A stretch of 64,000 bases of DNA from Asticcacaulis sp. UBA2476 (GCA_002342035.1 DDPE01000063.1:1-64000); one strand, 5' to 3'. Counted from the stretch's first letter, positions 1-7,927 are shown. Made by a program: numbers and translations. Notes: generated by a model from the sequence alone, not told the origin.

Positions 1-25
1 CAGATGCGGAGGCATTACGACCTTA

Positions 26-352
26 TCAGTCCGCGGGGTTCCAGATCAGAGCGAAGACATCGTCATCGTCCTGATCAGCGGCGCGGCCGAGATTGACATA
101 GAGGCGTCGCGGTCCAAACTCCGGTGCAGCGATGGCCAGAGAGACGTAATCCTTGCCTGAGCGCTCGCCCGTCCGGACCCAGCCTGCGCCGAGTTCTACT
201 GCCCCAGCAAAGACCCTGAAATCGGGGTGTTCGGGTGAGGATTTGCCGCGATTGGGGGTGATCTCGATATCGGTGCGGATCGTGAGTGTTTTGATCTGGC
301 CCTTGTAAACGCCGGTTTCAGGATTGCGGGTGACATAACCGATGGCAGACAT
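26..352 (-). CDS. DUF736 family protein
   Basis: A 108-residue protein starting MSAIGYVTRNPETG, with the typical DUF736 layout: a short beta-rich domain containing a YKGQIKTLTIRTDIEI stretch, an FRVFAGAVELGAGWVRTGE core and a C-terminal ALIWNPAD. The ATG is chosen over the longer upstream open frame because AAGGA lies 8 nt upstream and the family begins with this methionine. DUF736 proteins are characteristic cargo of alphaproteobacterial plasmids and integrative elements. Their molecular function is not established. It is the last recognisable gene of the leftmost minus-strand accessory block, which probably continues outside the window. Confidence 0.85.
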   Translation of the reverse strand: MSAIGYVTRNPETGVYKGQIKTLTIRTDIEITPNRGKSSPEHPDFRVFAGAVELGAGWVRTGERSGKDYVSLAIAAPEFGPRRLYVNLGRAADQDDDDVFALIWNPAD

Positions 353-1056
353 TGTGGTGTTCCTTTTGCTGTGTTCGCTCAGGGCTGATCCCCGGCGATG
401 CGTAAACAAAATGGGCGGCCATGACCGACATAACCCGAAGGGCCAAAGCGTAGCGGCGGACCAGAGCACCGGGCTATTTTGCAGCGAAGCGGGCGCGAGG
501 AGCCGCACACTTGCGGCGGGGAAAATAGTCCGAAGTGATCTGGTTTCTGGCGGGCGGGGCACGCCCATAGGTTACGCCATATCGACGGGATTTTGCCTTT
601 GAGCTGAGACGGCAAAGGAAAGCCTCTGTCGCGATCGGATGCGTACCTGCAACCGATCTGGCATTAAAGGGGAAAGGGAAACACTCGGCAGCACAACCTA
701 TCGCATCCTCGTGCCTTGCCCCAAATCTACCACTATGATTCCGATTATCCGGGGTTTGCGTGCCTATAGCCCTCTGCACGGGCCTGAGTCCGGCTGGTCG
801 TTTTCAGCGCATGGCTGCCTGTCATTATAAGCCTTGCTGCTTTGGGATTTGAACCGCAACCGGGATCATTTCAATCTTGGCAAGCTGCCTCAAGGCGAGG
901 TGTTTCAATCATCAAAGCACCCGACACCCGATATGACAAAGTCTCTGCACCTCAGACCGGTGCGAGGCTTTTTACGGATGTAGGGCCGGTCAAAAAGGAT
1001 GGGCTTCAAGCGCACTTCAACTTGACCTTGGCGGCTCATTGGGTTCACTTTGCGAT
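353..1056. other. Intergenic stretch without a convincing gene
   Basis: Short overlapping frames occur on both strands but none has a plausible ribosome site or a recognisable protein. A GC-rich hairpin (GGGC, 7 nt, GCCC) lies near 553-567. From about 909 the sequence belongs to the left copy of an imperfect repeat described separately. Confidence 0.5.
909..974 (+). repeat. Imperfect direct repeat, copy A, with hairpin
   Basis: It contains TCAAAGCA and GATATGACAA, then a hairpin GCACC/GGTGC (947-951 with 959-963) followed by a T-rich run. The same order of elements recurs at 1705-1776, on the other side of the pRiA4b-like gene. The two copies therefore bracket that gene. Confidence 0.45.
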
Positions 1057-1674
1057 ATGTTTAAGCCCGTCAATGCCGTTCAAATTCGTGTTTCGCTCGA
1101 TGAGATCACACCCGAAATCTGGCGTCGTCTCATCGTGCCTTCGTACTGGACTCTCGACCATCTGCACTTAGGCATTCAGGCGGCTTTCAACTGGTGGAAT
1201 GCCCATCTTTATGAATTTCGAATCGGCGGTCTGCGCTACGGCGATAGTGCGTATCTCATGGACGGTTCCTTTGAGGACACGCCGCGTGTCTTTGACCATA
1301 AAGAGGTGCGGATGAGCGACTTTGAGCGTGAGGCGGTATTTACCTATATCTATGACTTCGGTGACAATTGGCGGCACCGCGTCGAGATCGAAGACTTCCT
1401 CACCCTTGATCTGCTACCTAAGCAGGCCGCCTGCACGGGAGGCGCTCGCGCTCGCCCTCCGGAAGACGTTGGCGGCACACCCGGTTATGAGCATTTCCTG
1501 GCGATTCTTGATGATGAAAGCCACCCTGAGTATGCCGAAACCAAGCGCTGGTGCGGTGGTTATTTTGATCCGGAATGGTTCGATCTGTCGGTTGCGGATA
1601 AGGATCTCCGCAATGCCCTGCGCCCTAACGCCAAACGGCGGCTTTATCAGCCAAAACCGAAACGCACGCCTTAA
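1057..1674 (+). CDS. pRiA4b ORF-3-like family protein
   Basis: This gives a 205-residue protein beginning MFKPVNAVQIRVSLDEI. It shows the hallmarks of the PRiA4_ORF3 family: an ITPEIWRRLIVPSYWTLDHLH start, an FTYIYDFGDNWRHRVE core and a C-terminal GGYFDPEWFDL motif. The family is named after an Agrobacterium rhizogenes plasmid ORF. It is common on alphaproteobacterial mobile elements and in scattered chromosomal sites, and has no firmly assigned activity. An in-frame ATG 18 nt upstream (1039) is possible, and neither start has a strong ribosome site. It is the only plus-strand gene in the leftmost block and is flanked by two diverged repeats, each carrying a terminator-like hairpin, so it may be a small inserted module. 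Confidence 0.8.
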   Translation: MFKPVNAVQIRVSLDEITPEIWRRLIVPSYWTLDHLHLGIQAAFNWWNAHLYEFRIGGLRYGDSAYLMDGSFEDTPRVFDHKEVRMSDFEREAVFTYIYDFGDNWRHRVEIEDFLTLDLLPKQAACTGGARARPPEDVGGTPGYEHFLAILDDESHPEYAETKRWCGGYFDPEWFDLSVADKDLRNALRPNAKRRLYQPKPKRTP

Positions 1675-1704
1675 ACCATGTGCGTCGCACACGGTCAGCT
1701 AGGA

Positions 1705-1776
1705 TTCAAAGCATCAGAAATCCGAGACCAGATATGACAACGCCGCCACATCTGAGTCAGGTGCGGCGGCGTTTTA
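1705..1776 (+). repeat. Imperfect direct repeat, copy B
   Basis: Same element order as the copy at 909-974: TCAAAGCA, a GATATGACAA box at 1731-1740, a hairpin and a T run. It lies directly downstream of the pRiA4b-like gene. Confidence 0.45.
1740..1775 (+). terminator. Rho-independent terminator
   Basis: A perfect 8-bp stem, ACGCCGCC at 1740-1747 paired with GGCGGCGT at 1765-1772, is followed by TTT. It sits between the convergent ends of the pRiA4b-like gene and the ParB-like gene, and so may serve both. Confidence 0.7.
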
Positions 1777-1811
1777 AACAAGAAGGCGGCGATAATGCCG
1801 TCCTTACCAAA

Positions 1812-3611
1812 TCATTCCGCCGCGATGGCCTGAGTATACTGAGGCTCCACCGCAATCGGATCGGCTAACGCTGGTGGTTCGCCCTCACCCTTAAAAGCCG
1901 CCTCCACGCCCTGCCATTTGATGAGTGTTGGGAATGGTCGGGGCGTATAGCTGGCAGCCGGGAAGGTCATCCATTTCGGCACCCAATTCTCGACTTTCTT
2001 ACGGTTATTGCTACCATTGACATAATCACGGATGATGGCTTTTTGCGTCTTTAGCTTCTCCGCCACATTGCCGTCCGCCACCCGTTTGCCGCCGATGTCG
2101 CGCAACACGGCATTGACCACCTGACGGTCGCGCATCAGCTCAAAGAAGACATCATCCGGTGCCCAGAGGGTTTTCATATCCACCTTGAGATAGCAGCCTA
2201 CCGCCTCGACGGCGGCGCTGCCCGCCAGCAGGGTTTCGCCCATGACCACGGCGATGATTGACAACACATCAGCGTCAGACAGGGTGAGCAGTCGGGCAAA
2301 GAGGACGCTTGTCTGATAGTCGTCACCATTGCCGCCCGCCACGGTCACATCATCGAGCGAAAAGTCCAGCAGCGCTATAACGTCCTGCCATTTCTCATCG
2401 AAGCGCAATTCGGCGTCCGATCTTGCCACGCTGTCAGTGATGGCATCGTTGCGGGCCTTCTGCTGTTCGACCCTGACGGACCACAGTTGCGATCCGTTGA
2501 TGGCGTGTGCCACCATCAGGCGCAAGGCAACACCCGGATGATCGGTCAGGACGGCACGGGTGGCGGCATGACGGTGCAGGTCTATATAGGTCTGCAAGGT
2601 GGTTGAGACTTCGGGGCGGGAGGCGTTTTTCTCGTCATCACCGCCTTGCGTTTTCTCATCTTTCGCCTGTTTGCGCCTGGCGTCCTTGCCCGACAGATAA
2701 CCCTCATGGATTTCGACGTCGCCACGATGACTGACGGTAATAAACACCTTGCCGCCGTCTTTTTTTGAGGTCTTCTGATATTCCCAGGATGAGAAATGCT
2801 GGCCTGTTTCCAGTATTTCGACATCGGCCCAGCCGTCATCAAGCAGGGCATCGCGTTTTGCCGCCACCGCCTCGCTCTGGGCTGACCAAAAGGCCTCAGG
2901 GTCGGCAAAATAGCCCTCTTCGCCGAAAAGATCGGTAATGATCTGACCCTGAAAACCCGCCAGATCGAACAGAGCGGCCTTGCTCGAAATCGAGGTGCCG
3001 CCGAACAGCCACGCCTTCAACTGTTGTCCGGTCGGGGTATATTCGTCCTCATTATTATAGAGCGCCAGCCAGTCTTTTTGCTGCGCCCTGGTGGCCATGG
3101 TGAGGTGACGCACCGTGACAGCGTTGATTTCGTCGGCACGGTAAAGATCGCGGATGCGCGGCAGAAGATTGCCGAGGGCCAGCACACGCCGCACCATCAG
3201 TTCGGTAATGCCGAAGGTCTGAGCGATCTGTTCGGCGGTGCGCGCTTCCTTCTGGATCAGGCGGGTATAGGTTTCCCACTGGCTGACCTCATCGGGATCG
3301 AGGCGGGCCACGTTTTCGATCAATGAGGCCTCTAAGGCGGCGGCATCGTCGCCCGCCTCCATGACCGCGCACGGCAGGGTCTCAGACTCACCCGTTTCCT
3401 GCGCGATGATCCGGGTGGCGTGATAGCGTCTGCGTCCGGCGACAATCTCGAAGGCACCGATATTTGGGGCGGGGCGCACCAGAAGTGGCACGAGGACGCC
3501 GCGCGCCCTGATTGACGGCAATATATCCGATACGTCCGGGTCTTTTTTACCGTGCCGCATATTGAGTGCCGATATGGAAAGCTTGCTAAGATCAATATTT
3601 AAGAGTTGCAT
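1812..3611 (-). CDS. ParB/RepB/Spo0J-like protein of mobile elements
   Basis: 599 residues. The N-terminal ParB nuclease/partition domain spans roughly residues 1-110, with VPLLVRPAP, the box FEIVAGRRRYHA and EASLIENVARLDPDE. A helix-turn-helix region follows (about 125-165, EQIAQTFGITELMVRRVLALG). The long C-terminal part has no obvious catalytic motif. This large ParB-like protein is recurrent cargo of alphaproteobacterial plasmids and ICEs beside ArdC, DUF2958 and DUF736, as here. No ParA partner is visible, so the role may be DNA binding or element regulation rather than classical partitioning. It lies downstream of, and in the same direction as, the ArdC/DUF2958 pair, with about 90 nt between. 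Confidence 0.85.
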   Translation of the reverse strand: MQLLNIDLSKLSISALNMRHGKKDPDVSDILPSIRARGVLVPLLVRPAPNIGAFEIVAGRRRYHATRIIAQETGESETLPCAVMEAGDDAAALEASLIENVARLDPDEVSQWETYTRLIQKEARTAEQIAQTFGITELMVRRVLALGNLLPRIRDLYRADEINAVTVRHLTMATRAQQKDWLALYNNEDEYTPTGQQLKAWLFGGTSISSKAALFDLAGFQGQIITDLFGEEGYFADPEAFWSAQSEAVAAKRDALLDDGWADVEILETGQHFSSWEYQKTSKKDGGKVFITVSHRGDVEIHEGYLSGKDARRKQAKDEKTQGGDDEKNASRPEVSTTLQTYIDLHRHAATRAVLTDHPGVALRLMVAHAINGSQLWSVRVEQQKARNDAITDSVARSDAELRFDEKWQDVIALLDFSLDDVTVAGGNGDDYQTSVLFARLLTLSDADVLSIIAVVMGETLLAGSAAVEAVGCYLKVDMKTLWAPDDVFFELMRDRQVVNAVLRDIGGKRVADGNVAEKLKTQKAIIRDYVNGSNNRKKVENWVPKWMTFPAASYTPRPFPTLIKWQGVEAAFKGEGEPPALADPIAVEPQYTQAIAAE

Positions 3612-3702
3612 AGTCCTTCATCCTTTTTGGGTGAAAGGCCCGTTCGCGTGACTTTTCCGGGTTAGCGGACGGGCCGGATTAACGCCTAAAGAGCGGCGCA
3701 GC

Positions 3703-4125
3703 TCATCCGCCTTTGGGATCGGTTCCAAAGGGCGAAATCTGTGGATCGGGGTTCAGGCCAAGGCTAATGGCTGCGGCACGCAAGAGCGCTTCGGTCTCAA
3801 CGATACCGCCTGCGCTGCGGGCGGCTTCGGCATAGACAGACAGAGGATAGTGCGCCTCAAAATAAAGGTCGCGCTCCACGCCCAGACCATAGGCAAAGCG
3901 GACGGCCTCGATCTCGCGCAAACTGAAACTGCCGAGTTCGGGAAAGCCGAAACCAAGGTCGGCCAGACCAAACAGGGTGCTTTCGTCACTATCCAGTTCA
4001 GTCGCCAGCCATGTGGCTGCGCCGCACGGATCGAAGAATTTGACGACGGGGAAATGGTCGGTTTCAACATCGACGGCCCCATTTAATAAAAGCCGTTCAC
4101 GCATTTGAGGGGTGAGCAGGATCAT
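3703..4125 (-). CDS. DUF2958 domain protein
   Basis: A 140-residue protein with the family signature: MILLTPQMRERLL at the start, HFPVVKFFDP, then LFGLADLGFGFPELGS, and VERDLYFEAHYPLSVYAEAAR near residues 95-120. The family has no assigned biochemical function but travels with ArdC on conjugative elements. Its ATG overlaps the ArdC stop codon by 4 bases (ATGA), so the two genes are translationally coupled. Confidence 0.85.
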   Translation of the reverse strand: MILLTPQMRERLLLNGAVDVETDHFPVVKFFDPCGAATWLATELDSDESTLFGLADLGFGFPELGSFSLREIEAVRFAYGLGVERDLYFEAHYPLSVYAEAARSAGGIVETEALLRAAAISLGLNPDPQISPFGTDPKGG

Positions 4126-5126
4126 GCGGCAATCCCCTGCTCTGACGCTTCGGGTGCCTCCGGCCCAAAGGCCAAGATATAGTCTGCGGCCTTGCTGGCT
4201 TGGCTGGCGGCGCGAAAGATGGCGCGGTTATCTTCGCGCAGAACGTCGAGCCACGAGGCCAGATAGTCGGCATGGCGGACGGTCGGGATAATGCCCAAGG
4301 CGGCGCAGATGAAGGCGCTACCCATTTCCGCGCAAAGTTCCTCACGCGCATAGGCATGGGTGCCGAAACGCCCTGACTGGTCACGATTGAGGCGCGATCC
4401 ATGGCCCGTCCAGTGGCTCAGTTCATGAAAACAAGTGCGGTAATAGTTGATCTGGTCTCTAAAAGCGGGCTGTGGCGGCACCTGAATATAATCGGCGGAT
4501 GGCACATAAAACGCCATGTCGCCCCCGACGCGGAAATCTGCCGCCGTGGCCTTAATGAGCCTTTCGGCATGGGGGATAAGGTCGCATTCCGGCGAGGGGG
4601 CGGCATTTACGGCCATGCCTTCGCGCAGGCCTTCGCATTGCGTGACGTTAAACACGGTATAGCGTTTTAAGAAAGGAATAGACTTGGCGTCATCGCCGGT
4701 CTCAATGGCCTTGGCCTTCTCGCCTTCGGGGGTGAAGCGGTCGGCATAGACTATGGTGGTGCCGTGTTCGCCCTTGCGTACACTGCCACCAGCCGCCAGG
4801 GCCTGTTTAAAGGTCAGCCATACCTGTTGGGTATAGCCGCCTGATATGGCGGCACCCCATAACAAGAGCACATTGATACCGGAATAGCGGGCACCCGTGA
4901 CGGCATTGCGCGGCAAACCGGGGGCTGAGGCTCCGGCCTTTCCCCAGGGCTGCACCCACGGGAAGCGGCCCGCCTCCAGTTCGGAAATAATCCTGCGGGT
5001 CACCTCATCATATAAACTGATGCGGGATGTTTCGCGGACCTCAGGGGGCGAAGCCTCCCCGGCCTGTCCACCAGTGCTGTGTCTGAATACGATACGCATA
5101 TCTGTCCTCCGGTCCCTTAAAATCAC
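4122..5126 (-). CDS. ardC: ArdC-like antirestriction protein
   Basis: 334 residues. The N-terminal ssDNA-binding ArdC domain (about residues 30-150) includes YDEVTRRIISELEAGRFPWV, GARYSGINVLLLW and VRKGEHGTTIVYADRF. It is followed by a zincin-like metallopeptidase domain with the zinc motif HELSHWTGH (about residue 235) and a downstream EELCAEMGSAF helix supplying a further acidic ligand. ArdC proteins coat and protect incoming single-stranded plasmid DNA against host restriction during conjugation. The family usually starts near the RISLYDEV segment, so an internal start (for example residue 10) is possible. Directly upstream is a cluster of strong hairpins that could support expression from single-stranded DNA. 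Confidence 0.88.
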   Translation of the reverse strand: MILRDRRTDMRIVFRHSTGGQAGEASPPEVRETSRISLYDEVTRRIISELEAGRFPWVQPWGKAGASAPGLPRNAVTGARYSGINVLLLWGAAISGGYTQQVWLTFKQALAAGGSVRKGEHGTTIVYADRFTPEGEKAKAIETGDDAKSIPFLKRYTVFNVTQCEGLREGMAVNAAPSPECDLIPHAERLIKATAADFRVGGDMAFYVPSADYIQVPPQPAFRDQINYYRTCFHELSHWTGHGSRLNRDQSGRFGTHAYAREELCAEMGSAFICAALGIIPTVRHADYLASWLDVLREDNRAIFRAASQASKAADYILAFGPEAPEASEQGIAA

Positions 5127-5223
5127 ACCCTCCCCGGAAAGCGGGGGGTGGGCGGCGACTTACGACCGGGAAGGACCGGCATAGCGGATGGAGGCACCCT
5201 CTTGGGGCGCAGCAAAGCGAAGC

Positions 5224-5367
5224 AGCCGGAGCCTTGCTCCGGCTTGCCTCCGTCTGCGCCGGGCCTACACGGGCTTGCCGGCCACTTCCCGCTTCACCGG
5301 GAGAGGCACAAAACAAAGACAGCGCGCTTTCGCGCGCTGTCCATACCCGGTGCCTTCAGGGCACCGG
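5224..5367. promoter_or_regulatory. Cluster of three perfect hairpins upstream of ardC
   Basis: Three perfect stems occur within 145 bases. AGCCGGAGC/GCTCCGGCT has a 3-nt loop (5224-5244), GACAGCGCGC/GCGCGCTGTC has a 4-nt loop (5318-5341), and CCGGTGCC/GGCACCGG has a 5-nt loop (5347-5367). A weaker GC hairpin lies near 5127-5150. They lie 100-240 bases upstream of the ardC start and overlap no plausible gene. Leading-region antirestriction genes of conjugative plasmids can be driven from folded single-stranded promoters (Frpo/ssi type). That role is inferred here. Confidence 0.5.
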
Positions 5368-5569
5368 CAGAGCCTTTGTCGTTTCCGATCTACGAATTGG
5401 AATTACTGCTTTGGGGAATGGCACCTTGAGATGCTTGAATTCCCCTGGCGAAGTCACTAACCTGTCAACTTCTCAGCCTTCCTGCCGCCCTGATACACGC
5501 CCGGCAGTCGATCTGTGCAGCGTCCACCTTGTCAGTTCTCCCAGCTTTCCCTGATGATCGGAAGCCACA

Positions 5570-5908
5570 ATGAAAGAGCGACCACCGTCGGGGGGCACCC
5601 CAAATGCCGCAAGTCGCCATGGCGCGGGACTGGGTGCCGCAACTGAGCAACTTTTTATGGAAATTGCCGATGCGTCGGGCAATGAGGTATTGCGCCGAAG
5701 CATGGTTCTCATGTCTCAGCAGATGCAGGCCATACGGCCTTACGAGGAAGACCTGATCCCAGACCGGGAGGCCGAATTTGATACATTATCGGCTTGCTGG
5801 GCCGCTCGTGACATACCCAGGCTACAGATTCTGATCATGGCTTATTTTAAACGTCGCCAGGATCTGGCTCCCAAAGTCGCCGAACTTATAAATCGACCCA
5901 GATCATAA
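5570..5908 (+). pseudogene. N-terminally truncated GntR-type regulator remnant
   Basis: The frame encodes 112 residues. After about 15 non-conserved residues it matches the C-terminal effector half of the intact regulator at 6167-6808: EQLF..IA, E.R, RPxxxD, the pattern EFDTLSACWAARDIPRLQ against EFRALTDAWVQSDLSALQ, then YxxRR. No DNA-binding winged helix precedes it, because an in-frame stop lies 13 bases before the ATG. It is probably the remains of a tandem duplicate whose 5' half was lost when the neighbouring ArdC module was joined on. Independent function as a dimerisation-only modulator cannot be excluded. Confidence 0.65.
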
Positions 5909-5958
5909 CTGGCGAGCGACCTTTTCCGTGTACGGACATTGCAGACCCATATAATTCC

Positions 5959-5984
5959 CGAAGATTTTCGGAAAATCTTCGCGG
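5959..5984. promoter_or_regulatory. Palindromic operator candidate upstream of gntR (site 1)
   Basis: CGAAGATTTT, 3 nt, AAAATCTTCG is a perfect 10-bp inverted repeat at 5959-5981. The segment GATTTTC, 2 nt, AAAATC, 1 nt, TCGCGG (5963-5984) recurs upstream of luxR at 22630-22651, and its core recurs upstream of the lasso precursor. A binding site for the adjacent GntR regulator is the simplest reading. Confidence 0.6.
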
Positions 5985-6166
5985 TGCTATGCACCCGTCA
6001 AACTTGATTCAACACCGGCACTACACTACACATAAGCGAGTATTCTCCATATCCGGCGCCACATTTCCCCTCCCAGGCTGAAAATGCGGCTTTTCGGCAG
6101 GTACGCGGCCGGAAGCGTACCGCATCGAAACGCCACCTCCGCTTCGGGCAGACCACGAGGAGTGAC

Positions 6167-6808
6167 ATGCCGCCTAAGGCTTCACGCATCGAGCAGGTTT
6201 ATGCCGGTATTAAGCAGGAGATACTGGCCGGGCTTCTCCTGCCGGGGCAACGTGCCGATGTTGCCGACATGGCGTCTCGTTACAATGTCAGCAAGATACC
6301 CATTCGCATGGTTCTGAACCGCCTGGTCGGTGAAGACATCCTTCAGACAACGCCCCATGAAGGCTTTTATATGCCGAGAGTGAGTGAGCAGCGTCTGCGC
6401 GACCTTCATGGGTGGACCCAGCAGGTCCTGCTACTGTCACTTCAGATGGCGTTTTCCGAACCGCCACCCGCATCTTCCCTTCCGTCGATAAACTTCGACC
6501 ATGACGACACAGTCACGGGGATCGAACAGTTATTTGCGGCTATCGCGGGTATTGGCGGTAACGGAGAATACAGACGTGCCATCAACAGTACCAATGATCG
6601 CCTGCGGCCTATCCGTCGTCTGCCTGATTTCAGCGTTTCGGACCGCAGCACTGAATTTCGCGCGCTCACTGATGCGTGGGTGCAAAGCGATCTAAGCGCT
6701 TTGCAGGAACTTGTCCTCGCCTATCATGAGCGCAGACTGGCTATTATTCCACGGATTGTAGCGCTGGCCTATAGTGACCCGGCCGATGCCGGAGACGGCC
6801 GATCATAG
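6167..6808 (+). CDS. GntR-family transcriptional regulator of the lasso locus
   Basis: 213 residues. The N-terminal GntR winged helix spans about residues 5-72: IEQVYAGIKQEILAGLLLPGQR, then the recognition-helix region MASRYNVSKIPIRMVLNRLVGEDILQ and wing HEGFYMPRVSE. The helical C-terminal part (75-205) is FCD-like in layout but divergent, with no clear metal-binding histidine set. A GAGGAG Shine-Dalgarno lies just before the ATG. Isopeptidase-containing lasso clusters of Caulobacteraceae commonly carry a GntR-type gene. A palindrome at 5959-5984 precedes this gene, and related half-sites lie in front of the precursor gene, suggesting autoregulation and control of lasso production. Confidence 0.82.
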   Translation: MPPKASRIEQVYAGIKQEILAGLLLPGQRADVADMASRYNVSKIPIRMVLNRLVGEDILQTTPHEGFYMPRVSEQRLRDLHGWTQQVLLLSLQMAFSEPPPASSLPSINFDHDDTVTGIEQLFAAIAGIGGNGEYRRAINSTNDRLRPIRRLPDFSVSDRSTEFRALTDAWVQSDLSALQELVLAYHERRLAIIPRIVALAYSDPADAGDGRS

Positions 6809-6889
6809 GCTTTCAGCCATTTTAAACCCCGGTTCGGACCTGGCTCTGCCCGCCGCCTTCATGAAATAAAAGGGCAACCGCCGGGCGGA

Positions 6890-6965
6890 AAAATCAAATA
6901 TGATTTTCTGATAATCCCAACGAAACCTTCGTAAAATCAACAAAGTATCCAGGAACGATACTTTG
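6890..6965 (+). promoter_or_regulatory. Lasso precursor control region (site 2 and a second dyad)
   Basis: Four AAAATC-type half-sites are present. AAAATC (6890-6895) and GATTTT (6902-6907) form an inverted pair. GATTTT with ATAATC (6911-6916) matches the spacing of the palindrome before gntR. A further AAAATC lies at 6933-6938. A separate perfect inverted repeat, CAAAGTATC, 7 nt, GATACTTTG, lies at 6941-6965. Both precede the precursor gene by 70-145 bases and look like operators. The second could also form a leader hairpin. Confidence 0.55.
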
Positions 6966-7034
6966 AAGACGCTGCTAGATTATGGTGGTCATGGATAGCC
7001 ATGGCGTAACCTCCAGCAATCGAAGGAGACCATC

Positions 7035-7181
7035 ATGAAAAAGATCATCGAAACTGAACCCATGCAGGCCGAAGACCTGATCGATCTCGGCACCGCTACT
7101 GTCGAAACCAGGGGGCCGTTCCAGAAAGAACTGGACGGCGTTCAAAGTCAGGGCCGCATTCCGGCACCGCTCGCCGACTGA
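7035..7181 (+). CDS. Lasso peptide precursor
   Basis: A 48-residue precursor, too short for usual gene callers, with a strong AAGGAG ribosome site 8 nt upstream. The predicted leader is residues 1-26. It ends LGTATVETR, with Thr at the penultimate position as lasso leader processing requires and with close likeness to the astexin leaders. The predicted core is residues 27-48: Gly1-Pro2-Phe3, then QKEL, Asp8, then GVQSQGRI and the tail PAPLAD. The expected macrolactam joins Gly1 to Asp8, giving an 8-residue ring and a 14-residue tail. The final APLAD is the same as in astexin-3, whose ring closes at Asp9. The B and C enzymes follow directly on the same strand. Confidence 0.9.
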   Translation: MKKIIETEPMQAEDLIDLGTATVETRGPFQKELDGVQSQGRIPAPLAD

Positions 7182-7253
7182 GCTAAGCATCGGGCGCGTG
7201 CGAACGACGTTCGCGCGCGCTTCCCCTCATCCGTTTCCAGTGGGCACCTTCAA

Positions 7254-7925
7254 ATGCAATATGAGCTGCGTGACGACGTTTATTTCTGCATCGCCAATCA
7301 CCAGATCGTCCTGCTCGATCTTCGAGCCGACAGGTATTATTGCCTGCCAGCTCAGGCTGATCGTGCATTCCACGAAATTCTAAACGGCACAGCGCCCGAC
7401 GACATCGATGCGAAATGCCTTGCACCTATAGTTTCTCGCGGCCTTTTGCTTGAAAGCGAGCGAGCTGATCCGTTTTCCTTGCGGTCCGGAATAACGCCTC
7501 CGGCAAGAAGCTATCTCGATTCAGACTCAGGCCGGTCAAGTGGCTTTCGCACAGTTGAGGCGATTGCCATGCGCGCGCTCACATCCTCAGAACTGCGCCA
7601 AAGACCACTCTGTAAAATCGTCAATCGGGTCAGACTACGCAAACAGTGCGGACAGTTGAGCAAGATTGCACCAATCAATGAAAGCGCCAGCGTCATCCTT
7701 AGCTCATTCATGAGAACGGGCAGGTTGATGTCAACTCAGGATCAGTGCCTGAGTTCATCCATAGCCCTGATCGACCAACTGGCAAGTGCTCACCTTTATC
7801 CGGATCTGGTAATCGGCGTCAGAATGAAACCTTTCGGCGCTCACGCATGGGTGCAGAAAGACGACACGGTGTTGAACGACAATATCGATACGGTCCTGCC
7901 CTACACGCCAATTCTGGTGGTCTGA
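7254..7925 (+). CDS. Lasso maturation protein B (fused RRE and leader peptidase)
   Basis: 223 residues in two domains. Residues 1-75 form a PqqD-like RiPP recognition element (VYFCIANHQIVLLDLRADRYYCL) that binds the precursor leader. Residues 100-223 form the transglutaminase-like lasso leader peptidase. Its likely catalytic triad is Cys165 (DQCLSSS), His197 (FGAHAWV) and an Asp near 209 (VLNDN). It cleaves the leader after Arg26 of the precursor. The fused form is usual in proteobacterial clusters (McjB type). It lies between the precursor and the cyclase, ending 2 bases before the cyclase start codon. Confidence 0.9.
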   Translation: MQYELRDDVYFCIANHQIVLLDLRADRYYCLPAQADRAFHEILNGTAPDDIDAKCLAPIVSRGLLLESERADPFSLRSGITPPARSYLDSDSGRSSGFRTVEAIAMRALTSSELRQRPLCKIVNRVRLRKQCGQLSKIAPINESASVILSSFMRTGRLMSTQDQCLSSSIALIDQLASAHLYPDLVIGVRMKPFGAHAWVQKDDTVLNDNIDTVLPYTPILVV

Positions 7926-7927
7926 CT

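Noticed and set aside
342..830. Several overlapping short open frames on both strands
   Set aside because: No ribosome sites, no recognisable protein, and they overlap each other; treated as chance frames in GC-rich DNA.
3703..5126. Plus-strand frames antiparallel to ardC and the DUF2958 gene
   Set aside because: The minus-strand products have full-length family matches and coupled starts; the opposite frames do not.
5041..5554. Overlapping 60-106-codon frames upstream of ardC
   Set aside because: They exist only because the GC-rich hairpins lack stops; composition is dominated by the inverted repeats.
6966..7253. A second lasso precursor near the first
   Set aside because: No other short frame with a leader-type LG...ET-x-G pattern was found.
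7745..7927. Longer N-terminus for the lasso cyclase
   Set aside because: It overlaps the B gene in another frame; the ATG at 7928, 2 bases after the B stop, gives the normal cyclase start.
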